DNA from: Amphiura filiformis
Lineage: Eukaryota; Echinodermata; Ophiuroidea; Amphilepidida; Amphiuridae
Direction: 5' to 3'
Length of the DNA stretch: 64,000 nucleotides
Assembly: GCF_039555335.1 (NCBI RefSeq)
Contig: NW_027305506.1
Coordinates: forward strand, 868,001-932,000
Below the pieces are notes generated by a model, which saw only the letters and a program-made list of their open reading frames with translations, did not search any database and was not told the origin of the DNA. The position numbers and the translations under genes were made by a program. Positions 22,348 through 34,752 of the stretch are shown in pieces. Numbering within the stretch: the stretch's first letter is position 1; every line of letters begins with the position of its first letter.

Positions 22348-22864
22348 TCACATTGTATCCATAAAGTGTCACTCGGATCGCCACACAGCATTTTAATTAT
22401 GTTTAACACCTTGTTTGTTTACATAAAATCCTCGTAAACATAACCGTAAACAGTTCCCGGGAAATCCCCGTAATACACTGCAGCCAGCTGACGAACGGCT
22501 TCCGGGGTTAAATTACGTCATGGTATCCTGACCAATTGCGAACGATGTTATATCAATTGCGTGACTTGACACTCAGAATCGACTGTCCAATCACAATCAC
22601 GTAGATCCTTCAGTTTCCCAGACTGTATGTTCGTGATAGCCACATACAGTCTGGCCGCGAGACTACTCATGAGCATGCCATTTTTTATAAAAGCAGACCA
22701 TTATGGTCATGGTTTTTATGTTGGGCACCAGTTGCGTTGCATGTGTATTTTTCAAACAAATCACATGCTTTTACAGGTTTGGTACTATAACTTCAAAAGT
22801 TTACATTAGAATTAGAACCCAATAAAAGTATATATATTCTGAGAGCATATATATATATAGGCCT
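22348..22864. other. no gene seen
   Basis: Mixed sequence with a short (AT)n tract near 22846-22857. No supported feature. Confidence 0.45.
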
Positions 22865-22865
22865 A

Positions 22866-25148
22866 TGGGCAATTCCAAGCAAAAGTGGACATGACTCAAA
22901 AAAAATAAAATTGCCTCTATGTATTTCTTTTAACTTTCATATTATTCCAAACAGATGTAATGTTTAAGTTCTTGACATTTGAGTCATATGAACACATATT
23001 TTTGGCACCAGGGGACTCCCAAAATGACAAAATCACACTTCCGGTTGAATAAATGACCAACTTTGGGTGCTCATAACTTGTAAAGGAAAGCAGATATCTG
23101 AAATTTAGAGCCAGATTCTGAAAAATATGACATAAGGTTAGCTAGAATGCAACATTGCAGCTTTATATCTGTTCAGAATAGGAAGTTATGAGCTTCCAAA
23201 GTTGGTAAAAATCACCAATGACACTCGCGAGTGCCAAAAAGGGGGGCTCTAGGCCATTTCTTAAAAACGACATGGCCTATGAGGCCAAATTTTTGTATGG
23301 GTTCATTGTGGCCACAAAAGATTACTCTGATGGAATTTCATCAAAATCTGAGAGGGTCACCTGGGAACTTTTCAGAAAATTGGTTGATTTGACATGGACT
23401 GACCCAGCTCGAAGACTTAAACTTGTACAGTCTCTCTAAAAAAATGCTCTAGTATATATATCCCATTACTAATACCTGGTCAAAATGATGTGCAACCAAC
23501 ATTTTAGTTCCCCCCCCCCCCCAAATCTAGCCTATTATAGATACTGGAAATCCTGAGACTAGCTATCAGCCACAGTGACATTTCAAGTTGATCCTGAGAT
23601 TTGTATGATTGATACAAATTTTGTTCATGTTGTTGAGTATGATGGGTCTCATTTTCCAGGTGAAGTGATTGAAATCGTGCAAACTGTATTCAGTAATGCA
23701 CCAAGCAGGAAATCACAGGAAATGATCTCAACCAAAAGATGACCAAACATTCTATACCGGTACCTCAGAAAGCAATTTTTAAATTTAAAGAAACTTACAG
23801 AGCCGATCATTGTAAAGAACCACGAACATTACAAGATTTGTGAACTAATTTAGGGTGAATACAATACAATATACAATAAACGGAATTTATATAGCGCCTT
23901 AGCATAAGTATGAACAAAGCGCTTTACAATGATCTTAAAAGTACAACTTACACTACATCTTAGACTACAGTAAAATGTACAACTTAATTAAAAATACAAA
24001 AACTTAGTTTGGAAACAAATAGGTTTTCAGATTAGATTTGAAAGTGGCCAGACTATGTGAAGTACGAAGTTTTACAGGTAATTTGTTCCAGAGAGCTGGC
24101 ACAGAATTGCAGAAGGCATTATTCCCATATGATGTGTGAGTTCTTTTACATTCAAGCAGACTGCCATCAGCATGTGATCGTAGGAACATACCATCAGAAA
24201 ATGTGTGAGATTTTAGGAGATTTTGTATGTACAGTGGTGTTGTTTCATGTCTACTTTTATAAGCGAATGTGAGTAGTTTGTAGGTAATACGCTCTTTTAC
24301 TGGAAGCCAGTGAAGCTCTTTCAGCAGAGGAGTGGTGTGTTCCATACGGTTTGCCTTGAAAACAAGTCTGGCAGCTCTGAAATAACCTATCAATCTATAA
24401 ATTGTTGATTGTTCAATTTAGCTGTTGAAATTTAAGCCCTACAATGTATGAAATATCCAAACAGGATGGAGCAAGGGATTAAGTACATTATACCGGTACA
24501 TATATGTAATGCTGGGATGTAATGTGTGGGGTACATTGTATGCTGATACATGCACTGTATTGGTGTTATTTGTACATAAATTGGGTTGTTTTGGGGGTTA
24601 TCATGGTTATATCAAAGTATACTTTGGTTATATATGTACATAGATTGGGTTATTTGATCATATACCAGTCATTGAGGAATTTTTATCAAGAAACTTTGAC
24701 ATTTAAAAGAGCATTAACCATTTGGTATATGGCCGGACAAACTGTAGCACGAGTTACCGTAGCACGAGTTACCATGTTTTTTGCCAGTCAATGTAAAACT
24801 ATGAGGGACAAAACTTTTTAAGTTATACCAAGATAAACCTTAGCATAGCAGTTACTTATCATATAATCAATTAGGCTTTAATGTTTTTTGTTTTAGGACA
24901 CGATCAAAATAAACATGAGTGATTTTTTAGCATGTCCTCTGCTCGTAGCACGAGTTACCGTTTTTCGCAGCTGTCCCATACGTACAAAAGTTGATATATT
25001 CATTTAGCAATACTATGAGGATCTAGCCTTGAATGTTGGGTATTAAAATACAAAAATACAGATTCCAATCAAAATTTTAAAAAGCTGGAGCACAAAGTAT
25101 GTAAAAGGACGCCATAAAGTGTAGCACGAGTTACCGTGGAATTGCCCA
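22866..25148. mobile_element. possible ~2.3-kb inverted-repeat element
   Basis: TGGGCAATTCCA at 22866 is matched by TGGAATTGCCCA ending at 25148. Near the right end the word gtagcacgagttacc occurs four times (about 24745, 24761, 24955 and 25121), as subterminal repeats of a transposon often do, but not near the left end. A LINE tail lies inside. With only 12 bp of end match over this distance, the pairing may be of two related solo elements. Confidence 0.45.
23860..24395 (-). mobile_element. second 5'-truncated LINE tail, minus strand
   Basis: A coding remnant at 24004-24393 ends in a stop and is followed on the minus strand by about 140 bp of 3' sequence. That carries GCGCTTTG and GGCGCTATATAAATTCCG and an ATTGT-type simple tail (about 23860-23880). 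The remnant reads HTTPLLKELHWLPVKERITY, then YGNNAFCNSVPALWNKLPV and FKSNLKTYLF, the same C-terminal ORF2 tail as the copy at 3424-3834. The two differ enough to be different families or old copies. The catalytic part is missing. Confidence 0.85.
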
Positions 25149-26357
25149 TATATGAATTTCTTCAAAACACCCCTTATCTGGCAGTGGAGATGCAAATTTT
25201 CATGATTGAGGCATCTAACTAGATGTAAAATAAGCTCAACAATCCAGTTTTGAAAGTTAAAAGAGAATTCGACAAAGCGTTTTCGTAAAAATGGACTTTT
25301 TGGATCAAAATTGAGCATGAGGGCGCTCTTTCAGATTTGTCGCAAACTTTCTATGTTTTACTAGTTTTTAGTTTACTGAAAGAGGATCACAACCAAGGTC
25401 TGCTTAAGAAATTTGAGCCATTTATCATGTTTCGTTTGTCTGTGGCACCCTTTTGAATGTTGCCTACATTAAATCCCTATTCAAATACATAGAGGTCAAC
25501 AAACTTTATTAATGAAGAAACAAGATATTAGTAATTTTTAATTGTCTAATTAACAAATACTGAGGCAATGAATACTAAACATGATATCACTTGGCTGAGA
25601 TCAAGTACAGAAACAAGTAGAAATCCATTGTACAGCATTTGTGATCCTCCGCCACATGATCACCATTGTACAGCTTTGTGATCCTCCGCCACATGATCCT
25701 CCATCACATGAGCCACCCCTGACTAATTAGACTTAACAAGTTACAGTAATTAGTACAAATGAAAATCATTAATTTTTGTTTCAGAAATTGAAAGACCAAT
25801 GTCTAAGGAAAAAAATAGTACTAAACAAGCTCATAATAAATATCAAATAAACAAGCTACATGCATGTAAACATGTTTTGATGAGTAAGAATGCTACAAAG
25901 CCACCCTTTTTAGGTGCCCAGTATAAAAAACATGACCTTATGCTTTCACATAAAATATGTTGGTACCTGTTTTTCTTATTACAGAAATATGATTATTTTA
26001 TGAATTGGGCAACCTTTTCCTTGTTGTTGTTGATGTTGTTTTGTTGCTGTTGTTAATGTTTGTTATTCTTAAACTGCTGGTTTTAATTGATATTGTGATA
26101 AAAGCTCTTGTAAAATTTAATGTTATGTGTATGCTAAACAGGCTCACTTTGGAAGGGCCTGATATGGTTAAATTAGCATGCTGCAACTTACAATAATTTG
26201 ATTGCTTAGAGCACTAGAAGTTCTTATATAAATTAATGCACTCAATCATGTCTGTTTAATTAGTCAAAATGTATCTGCATTTGAAGAATACTGCGATTAA
26301 GAAGTTAACTAACTTATCTGGGTTAATGTCTGTTTAATTTATACATTGTATACACAG
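25149..26357. other. no gene seen; 38-bp tandem duplication inside
   Basis: At 25625-25699 two copies of a 38-bp unit (ccattgtacagc, gatcctccgccacatgat) lie in tandem. Elsewhere this stretch is AT-rich, with a GTT-rich run near 26015-26050. No supported gene. Confidence 0.55.
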
Positions 26358-26472
26358 GCTCACTGCCAGGTTTGGTCACAATTACCTACCTGAAGGTGTG
26401 CAAAAAGAAGACTTTAAGGATGACTTCATCAAGTGGGAAGATTTATAGACACAAGGAAACTAGACAGATCAG
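26358..26472 (+). other. candidate 115-nt coding exon, unrecognised gene
   Basis: An acceptor attgtatacacag ends at 26357 and a GTAAAC donor begins at 26473. The frame that joins the 17487-17578 candidate is open throughout and reads CSLPGLVTITYLKVC then KKKTLRMTSSSGKIYR. A second frame is also open for 29 codons (ARFGHNYLPEGVQKEDFKD and then a stop), and looks at least as protein-like, so the true frame is unsettled. I recognise neither peptide. The next acceptor-like site, at 27866, would give an immediate stop in the first frame. Confidence 0.25.
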
Positions 26473-26595
26473 GTAAACATTTTCATAATGATTAATACGA
26501 AGCATACATTAAATATCAGAGTATTCTACTGATTAGCTATTTATAGGTTTTATGTTACAATATACCATGTGCTGGTACAAAGTTTTCATACTTTG

Positions 26596-27023
26596 GGGGT
26601 GTGCAATAATTATGAGCCCTGGGGAGTGGGAGGGTAAAATTTGGGGAGGGTGCAAGAATTGTTTTTGTAAGCAAAAAGGGGAAATCAATTTTTGGCTTGT
26701 CAAAAGGGGGGGCAAGCGATTTTTGGCACACATTTACAGGGCATCTGTTAAATAACACGCCCTAAAAAGGCTTATGATAACTGTACAAAACATTGAAATA
26801 TGCAAAATTTCCTTTGCTCGCTACGCTCACATTGTGTCTAGACCATTTAAGGTTTGCAAATTCAGAACCCAAATATGTGACATGTGCAAAGGTTGGAGCA
26901 AATATTTTTAGTCAGGCCGAAAGGTCGAGGAAGCATCTTTTGGCAGGACGGGAGAGGTGAGCAAGCAATTATTGGCACAGTGTTTGGAAATTTCCCTCTA
27001 GTTCATAATTATTGCACAGCCCC
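26596..27023. mobile_element. MITE family C, copy 2
   Basis: It has the same inverted ends as the copy at 20841-21156: ggggtgtgcaataattatga at the left and tcataattattgcacagccc at the right. The interior shares caagcgatttttggcacaca and a ctcgctacgctcac-like word. It is longer than copy 1. The flanks (ttt against tta) do not make a clean duplication. Confidence 0.88.
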
Positions 27024-27867
27024 TTACGCTTTGAATTAGCAGGTAAGTCTTGTAGTTTATTTATCTCTGCTATTAAAGGCAACACAAACAAAACTCGGGT
27101 CCCTGACCCAACCAACTATTTTAACTATGTTAAGTATACAGGATTGTCCGCCCAAATGGGTCTGGTTTTTTTGTAACACAAGATATGCCACCCAAACAGG
27201 CATGTGTTTTCACAAGATATCCCTTAGGATATAAGTAAAGGTTTTACAAAAAGCCTTCGACATGTTTCAAAGAAATTGCCCTTTAATAGGAAAAACAACT
27301 TTTTTCCGAGTTCCAACCCCATACCCCCATGTCAAAGAGAAATCTGTAGGCCACTGGGGGAGGGAATTGGAGGGCACATACCGTGGGTGCCATCTTAGGA
27401 GGTGCCGAATTGACCAATTCAGCATAAATTCTGCGGCCCCCTCCAAGCGGTGAAAGTCAGTATGTTCGCACGCATTTCAGCGCAAATAATCATTGAAAGA
27501 TCAATTTAAGGCCAAAATTCAACTTGATTATAACCAAATTTAGCGGTATTTGTGCAAATTGTTGCGTGCTCAGCACTCAATTATTTCAGGAATTGGGGGG
27601 GGGGGGCACCTTTATGTATCCTTGCCCAGGAGTTTGCTGGGAAAAAACACACCAGACCGATGGACTCTACTTCAAAGGGGTTTTTTTTCGTCGCCTAATG
27701 GCAGGCAAAATTTATTTCCAAGTGGGGTAAACTATATTGCAAAATTGTCCAGCTGATCCACAAACTGTATGCTTTGTTATAGATAAAAGCATGTAGCATG
27801 CACTGGGAATCTGTATGAAATTCTAACCATAGTAATTCACCATTTTTTTCTTCTTTATTGTATAGAT
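27024..27867. other. no gene seen
   Basis: Low-similarity sequence with a G run near 27593-27606 and a word ggttttttttcgtcgcc that recurs near 20752 and 35740, probably a decayed dispersed repeat. No supported gene. Confidence 0.45.
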
Positions 27868-27913
27868 AAACCCCAGTTTGATGGATGGTTAAACCCCAGT
27901 TTGATGGATGGTT
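27868..27913. repeat. perfect 23-bp tandem duplication
   Basis: Two identical copies (27868-27890 and 27891-27913) of a unit containing ccccagtttgatggatgg. It lies just after an acceptor-like cttctttattgtatag. A frame through both copies stays open for about 57 codons and includes ENPKRMKQNISILRLL, but I cannot tie it to any gene. Confidence 0.9.
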
Positions 27914-29429
27914 GTCTCTTGGAAGTGTGTGAAAATCCAAAAAGGATGAAGCAGAACATTTCTATACTCAGACTGTTGATGTATGAAGTGAGCCTTGTTT
28001 TTAATTTACAATCGCATTCCACATACATTATTTGAGAATATGAATAAGCATTGTAAAGTGAGTCAAGTGCTAGGCTACATCATCCATCAGGTTTGCCAGC
28101 CAGCCCAGAGTATACGTTGTAAGCAGGATCGACAGTCATGGATGCATGCAATACTCATCAGGCAGGATAGTTAATTTACATCTGGTACTTAATTTACATA
28201 TCACCTCAATGTTATGGAATGCAGGACATTGAACAGAGAGCTTTGAAATTTCAAATCCTGAACCTCAATATCACCATGTGCTGAGTGACATCCAACAGTA
28301 ACAAAGTTTTAAAGTCAATCAGGACAGAAAACTGTCAAAGTGGTTCTTTTGTACTCTCAGAACCTTTGATGGAAGATGAACCATAACATTAACAGAATCT
28401 CTGAGCATGTTCGGAACCTTTTGGCTCTCTAAAAGCCTGATGAACCTGTAATGGTTCTCCAAACGGTTTTAAATTTTCAGGAACTTTTTTTGTTCAAATG
28501 CAAGGGTGGTTCTTGCGGGAGGACAATTAGAACCATTGTTGAAACTTTTATTCTTATAGTGTCTGTCATGTTGTGTTAAGTAATTCAGATGGTGTTCAAA
28601 ATAATCCAAAATCCCTAAGTCAAAAAACAATTTAGTTTTCACTTTTGATTTTAATGTTACTCTGGTCCACTTATTGTGACACTTTGTAAGACTTCAGACT
28701 TGCAAATCAACAACAAGTATTGTCATTGATTGATGTTAAGGTCAACATTGAGTGTATCTTGCTGTAAAGTGTTGGTGATAAAATTTCACATGCCCTGGGT
28801 ATAGTGTATCGGTGGGCCCACAGTATCGGTAATTTTGACTGGCTTTTCAGTGGCCGAGGGCTTGGCTTATTTCAAACACTGAATATGTATATGACATGTA
28901 TGGGTTTCAGCCAAAGAAGATTTTCACCACAGCTTCATAATGCACCATGTATTTGCAAAATTCACACTATAACTTGTTCCTGATGCATGCAAGTTCCCAT
29001 TGAATATGTACACACAAGGGAGATCTTTACAGCAGGAATATCACTTCAGCTGCATTTGTGAGTATGGGGGTCTCATGTACTCATTTACACAAGTGTTCAA
29101 AAATTAAGAGCTTGTGAAAGTAAGACAAAATAGGTTATGAAATTTGAAATGAAAAATAAATAGGAACCAGTCATTTTTGGACACAGAGATCAACCCAGCT
29201 TCTTTTGATGTTCAATGGTGTACATGTAGACAGTGTGAAATCAGTTATTTGCACATTTAAGAACATTACATGTCAAGGTTTGGTCTGGCTGATAAATAAG
29301 TGGTATGTAACACTAACAGAATGTGGTATATTCTGGGATGGTGTGAAAATATTCTTTGGGTTTCAGCTACATTTGCTATCTTCAGTAGACAGCACATCAT
29401 TATGCATACCATGTTAATAACATTATAGA
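27914..29429. other. no supported gene
   Basis: AT-rich sequence. Between about 28335 and 28560 the word agaacc or ggttct recurs at many places, a pattern of a decayed dispersed repeat. Nothing else is supported. Confidence 0.4.
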
Positions 29430-29622
29430 GACTGCACTGATTATTATAAATCTAAATAAACATGCACACAGCTTAAGAATGTGTACACAGCTAGCTTAAG
29501 AATGTAAATGTATTTTATGATGTAGGCCAACAGATAGGCCATGATAAATAAGAGGTGTTGTAAAATAAACATGTCACAAAAAAGTTTGAAAATGTGATGT
29601 AGGTTTTGAGTCAGTCTAATCA

Positions 29623-29651
29623 TGGTAGGTATTATAGATACCTACCATGGT
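29623..29651. repeat. short palindrome
   Basis: catggtaggta and its complement pair around ttatagat; near-perfect. Confidence 0.85.
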
Positions 29652-29872
29652 CTAATGTACCTAATCTAATATGGTGAGTTACTTTGATGTGGTGTCATCG
29701 GTAGATAGCAAATATTGGATAGAAAAGTAAGTGGCATAACCATTACCAAAGGGGGGAGCTAGGGTACCTGTGAAACATCAGAGCACGTACTGCTGCGCCA
29801 CTGTTCCCTTATGCCACTGTGTACATCTTGCAATACCCACAGTAGTAAAAGTGTACTATACCCTGTCCCTGA

Positions 29873-29899
29873 GGGGCTGTGAAATCATTATGAGCCCGG
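29873..29899 (+). mobile_element. single end of MITE family C
   Basis: ggggctgtgaaatcattatg followed by agccc matches the terminus of the family C copies with three or so changes. The other end is not nearby, so this is a fragment. Confidence 0.65.
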
Positions 29900-30275
29900 C
29901 TTGGAGATCAAATGGTGTAATTATTAAGGTGTCATGTCCAGTGAAACATTGGGTTTGTTATAAGCAAGAATGTGAAACATGAGTTGACATAACGTTTATG
30001 TATGAAACAAACCATACTGCATTGGAGGTCTTGAGGGCTCAAGGAAGGTGTCATATGCCTGTCGAAGAGTGTATTTATTATACAGTGTGTGAACATGATT
30101 TCATACCATTGTCTGCTTTGATCATGTTGATGGTAACAATGACAATGTAAAGTCAGAGCTTTGGATGGACAAAGTGAAGTACACTAAGAAATGTGTACAC
30201 AGTCAAAGAATGTAAATATATTATGATATAGGCCAACAAATAGGCCATGATAAATATGAGGTGTTTCGTCTCTAA

Positions 30276-30879
30276 GATTGGCATAGAATGTAATCACGTG
30301 GAGTACTTCAAAGTTCAATTGTAATTTGTAACTCTGTTGTGAGCAAATAAGGTACGTACCTCACTCATCTTCAAATGTTTAACAGGGCAGTTCAAATAAT
30401 TGCTCAACAGGAGTGATATAAAAATATACAGACTAATAGACTATCCACCAACAGGTAAAGTCCCAGCATCACCTATTAATAAGGGCCAATTGGTCCATGA
30501 AGTGGGAGAGATGAAACTGCTACGCACATGCTGCATATTTTTACCGTCATTTGCGTAAAAGTAAAGACACGCAACACTTGATCGCGTAAGCGGATGGCAC
30601 TCAATGCTAGCTTGATTTGTTAGTTAGACTCAAACGATCGGTGCTCATGAATATGCGAGAATTTGCAGCATACAAACCATGGCCGGACTTTGCCTGTCAC
30701 AGTGGTGGATGATCTGTATATTTTCTCATCTGTGGATTACCTGAAGCTTGCAAGTAACAGTTTTACAGATGATCAAGATGCTATCACATCACTGTGAATG
30801 TAGTAATTATTTGCTATCAACCTGGTAGTTTTTGATAAACTAATTTGCCCAACTCTGTCCTTCGTATATAACTATACCA
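30276..30879. other. no gene seen
   Basis: No open frame or repeat structure that I can support. Confidence 0.4.
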
Positions 30880-31056
30880 TTTTCCACTCTGATGTGGCAA
30901 TGACGTCATCAAGTTGAAGCAGCTTTTTCGCTGACGCATCTATGTGGCGTTAAATGTATGCATGTGTACACCAGCGCTTTGAGCAAACGCTAGTGATTTT
31001 AGGCTATGCCCAATGAAATGCACACTGATGACACTACCACATCAGGGTGAAAAATG
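30880..31056. mobile_element. 177-bp fold-back MITE
   Basis: CATTTTCCACTCTGATGTGG at the left pairs with the complement of the right end, CATTTTTCACCCTGATGTGG. Pairing continues over about 34 bp (gcaatgacgtcatca against gtagtgtcatcagtg). No coding region. Confidence 0.8.
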
Positions 31057-32147
31057 ATATGTAGTGGGTAATGATCATTCTTCAATTTGTCAAATACCTC
31101 CTTTAAGAGAATGTTTCTTCAAATTTACCCCCTTTAGTTGTTACCTAAAAGGGTTTCAGAATGAGGAACTTCATTTTCCTATAGAGGTTATTATTCCTCC
31201 TCTTCCATCTTGTGGGTGAAAATCTATTTGTGTGTACATGCGTAGCACATCACACAACTATTGTGCATTGGCACTGTGTTATGCATTTGTGCATGAAGGG
31301 TCGAATGCTGAAGGCACCCAAAAAAGGCATGGACCTACAAGATGGCAGACATGTATCATCACAGGAATAGCCGCTATGTTTATCCCGTAGTGTTTTGAAA
31401 TGTTGAAACATTTAGAATACAAATATTATTAAAAAAAAATAAGCACAACAGGGGTAGGAAAACAACTATCGGAAGATTTTTAATAAATCATGATTTGCAA
31501 GTAATATCACAAGCCAGGTTTACACCTTGAATTTCCCTCATTTCTTATCTGATACATGACCAATTACCTGCACCAGATTTTCTATGAATTTCGCGTAGAG
31601 GGGGACTTTAAATAACCCCTATTTTGCCGATTTTGAGGTCCAGGCTGAATGCTGTCTATTGAAAAAGTGACCCTTTTCTGTGATATTTAGAATGATCATG
31701 GTTACCCACTCAGTATATAGTTCTGAGTGTCAGGGCAGGGAGCAATGGTATTTGCCAATAACTATGCAGAACCACTGATACTGCATATCAAAGCTAGAGT
31801 ATCTCTGTAGAGTAGTAATTCTTTAAAAACAACTTTCAAGTGATATTGCTGTTATGAGAATGTTATTGCATGCAACATAGCATGAGATACTATTTGCAGT
31901 TTACTTAGCATGTACTTCTTGTAGTGACAATCAAATCATCAGTCACAAATAGGAGGGTCTAGCTCTTAACACTGCTGATTGATATCATCAACCCAAATAA
32001 TTGAGTCTTGCATCATGTTACTTGTGGTATTGCACATGTAATCATGCAAGAACATGGCTGGATTGCCAGTTTCTTCATTCTTTTTTGCTTAAATAGGACT
32101 TATTATGCAAAAATATTGAGTCATGAAGTCCCAGTCTTTTTGGTAAT
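31057..32147. other. no gene seen
   Basis: AT-rich, single-copy-like. No supported feature. Confidence 0.45.
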
Positions 32148-32866
32148 AATTAACCCTAACACCCGAAGGGCTTTGGCGACTGGAAGGGAAAGAAGGAATA
32201 AAGAGAGAAAACAAACAAATAAGGGAGGACAGTTTTTATGGTCTACTTAGCTCAGCAATGCTCTGCTGTCTTCGATAATGGTTCATGTACGCTAGAGCGT
32301 CCGATAGGAACAAGTGAACAGTATACGAGTTTGCTGATATCTATCGGAGCGTTCAGCAGAGCACCAGGATTATAAACACGGTCGATGGTAAAACCAAAAT
32401 CAATTTCCTTTGTGTTCAGTAAGTACATAACGACCCACTCATCAACTACTCAAGTGGTCATTAAATAAGCATGTCTCTGGTCGTGGCTGCGCTCAATAGA
32501 AAGTAAATAATGTGTGTAAGTTTATGTTTACATAAAGTGGTGTAATTAGGTTTCAAGGGGTTGTTAATTTAAGCATGGTCGTAAAATTGATTCGATCGAT
32601 ATTTTGGCCAATGCTTTGTATCGGAGCAGAGTTGGCAATTGAGCGGAGCCTAAAAGAGTTTGCTACAGGCTTTAATGGGTTTGGGCTTTGATAAAAGCCA
32701 GGTACCTCTCCGATACAATGCGCTATCGAAGACAGCAAAGCATTGCTGAGCTCAGTAGACCATAAAAACTGTCCTCCCTAAGTTGTTTGCTCTGAGTGGG
32801 ATTCGAACTTGAGACTTCTCGCATGCCAGGCACTAGGTCGCCGACACTTAGCCATGGGTCTTTTGC
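32148..32866. mobile_element. composite: inverted-repeat element 32223-32778 beside a tRNA-like SINE head
   Basis: The left arm GGGAGGACAGTTTTTATGGT (32223) and its complement at about 32759-32778 extend for about 55 bp (tctactNagctcagcaatgct, tgctgtcttcgata). To the right, 32795-32866 on the minus strand has a B-box GTTCGAATCCCAC and a tRNA-like GCTAAGTGTCGGCGACC part. To the left, 32148-32205 is the complement of the right part of the element at 56656-56938 (ccctaac, gaagggaaagaaggaa). This looks like several old insertions side by side. Confidence 0.6.
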
Positions 32867-33160
32867 TGGCTGGGCCAACAAAAGCGTGCCTATATATCAC
32901 TTAGGGTGATTGTGTCATCACATCCTGTGGGATGCACGCAGGCGATTGTGAAGTTGTTTGTAGTGTTTTGTAGTACTCAGGGCGGTTAGGGTTAATCCAT
33001 ACTCCCAGATGTGATTTATAATTGCAAAATGTGTATGCAAAGACTATAGACCAAAATGACATTACCTGTGAGAAATTGGCTGTGCATTTGGTCATATCTA
33101 AATTCACATAGTGTGTGCATGTTACAATGAGAGTTGTTTGGGTGATGTTACTTACATGTA
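32867..33160. other. no gene seen
   Basis: No supported feature. Confidence 0.4.
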
Positions 33161-33395
33161 ACATACACTACAAGATTCCTATTGGGGCTGCATGCACAGG
33201 TACACTGTGGCCAAGGTACTTGGCTGGTACTCTGCAGTACCAGGGGAGTACCAGTGCAGTACCACTGCTGTGGGTCCTGTGCAGTAGCAGCATTGGTACT
33301 ATGTAGGTACTTTGTGTGCACCAGTCAGCAAGTCAGGTACCTTGGCGACGGGGTACCTGTGCAGGCGACCAAAATAAGAATCTTGTAGTGTATTT
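33161..33395. mobile_element. 235-bp fold-back element
   Basis: acatacactacaagattc pairs with gaatcttgtagtgtat at the far end. Inside, gcacaggtac and ccaaggtac pair with gtaccttgg and gtacctgtgc. The words gtacc and ggtac recur through the interior, giving imperfect pairing to the centre. Overlapping open frames here reflect the repeat. Confidence 0.85.
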
Positions 33396-34752
33396 ATGGC
33401 ATGTTCACATTGCAACCAGTTAAAAGAGATTTCATCTACTTGTTTATCAGTTTATGAACATGTGAATAATGTGATAGAGCTTGTCTATCCCTGTGGATTT
33501 GATGCCGAAATGGTGAGAGGTTGATGAACTCTATGGCCAGTTTCTTTAAGCTCAGCCAGGCAAAGCTTCAGTAGGCCACCAGGCTAGCCCTATACCAAAG
33601 GAGACATTCTTCTGACTTTATATTTAAACTTACCTCATTAAGGGTTATGTTAAGCAATGTTGGTTAACTGTGTGAAATTTAGGCATTTGTTAACCATGTT
33701 TGATTATTTAGATGAAATGAAAGGTAAAGATTGAATGTGTCCATGGCCTCTAGGCGAGCTTTGAGAAACCAGCCTTATTGTTCACTGATTTATGGCAAGC
33801 CAAGTAGTTAGAACAAATACAGATAAACTTAATAAGTTTTTCCCAGAAAAAAACTAGCAAAACTGTAGTTTATCCAGGAAAAACAAAGTTTATCAAGTGG
33901 AAAATATGTTGCTTTTTTGTGATAAACTAAGTTCCTCAGTGAGAAACTATTTACTCATATTTGCTCTTGATAAAGATTGTTTTTTTGATCAATTTTTGAT
34001 TAATTTATCACTCATTGAAAAATGTTTTAAAAAACACCAGAAAATCAAAGTTTATCAGAAATATGAAGTAAATCAGAAAAAATAAGTTGATCAGAAAAAG
34101 CTTTTTTTCAGAAAAAAAACAGTTTATTAGTAAATAAACTTTATATATCACCAAAAAAAAGGTTTTTTCAATTGATTACTATGTTTTTTAAATTCTTCAG
34201 TTTTTAATTTGATAGACATGTTTTTTTAGTTTTATCTTTATTAGGCATAGGAGGCATACACAAGCTGCTGATAGACTACATGTATGTCATAATTGAGTAT
34301 AGACTAATCGTTCATCGTTTAATTCTAACTGCTGATCATTTCATTCATGAAATTCAACAAAATCATACATTTAGAAAAAAGTTGGAAATACAAAGTGAGA
34401 TGATTTTACAAACGTGTGCAGGGTATGTGAGAATCTTTTTTGTTTTGTTTGGTTTGGCCTTAAATAACTATATAATAAATAATAGGAGGTGATTGAGCCA
34501 GGGTTGAATAGGCCATATCTTCCAGACCTGCATTTTCCTCACTTCAGACCCAGAAACTTAAGTTTGATTGTGAAAAAGTTATTTCTAATGATTTACTGAG
34601 CATTTGGCTTGCCATACCATGCATGCATGGTACAATGTAGTTTTTAGTGAATTATATCCCAGCATCAAAATGTATATTTTTATGAACTTATCATGGTGAT
34701 ATTTGAAGATTGATTGTTTCTATTAACTTGCTGGATCATAAGGAGTTGTGCA
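33396..34752. other. no gene seen; AT-rich
   Basis: Between about 33815 and 34150 the word gtttatca and A-rich runs recur irregularly, giving AT-rich frames with no similarity. Nothing is supported. Confidence 0.5.

Larger units (their letters stand above)
29430..30275. repeat. ~85-bp segment repeated 700 bp apart
   Basis: A segment with aagaatgtaaatgtatttta, taggccaacagataggccat and gataaataagaggtgtt at about 29470-29565 recurs at about 30195-30270 with scattered changes. Both are in the same orientation. Between the copies lie a small palindrome and a fragment of MITE family C. Confidence 0.75.

Noticed and set aside
27868-28040. 57-codon frame including ENPKRMKQNISILRLL as an exon
   Set aside because: It runs through a perfect 23-bp duplication, lacks a donor, and gives a stop at once when joined to the preceding candidate frame.
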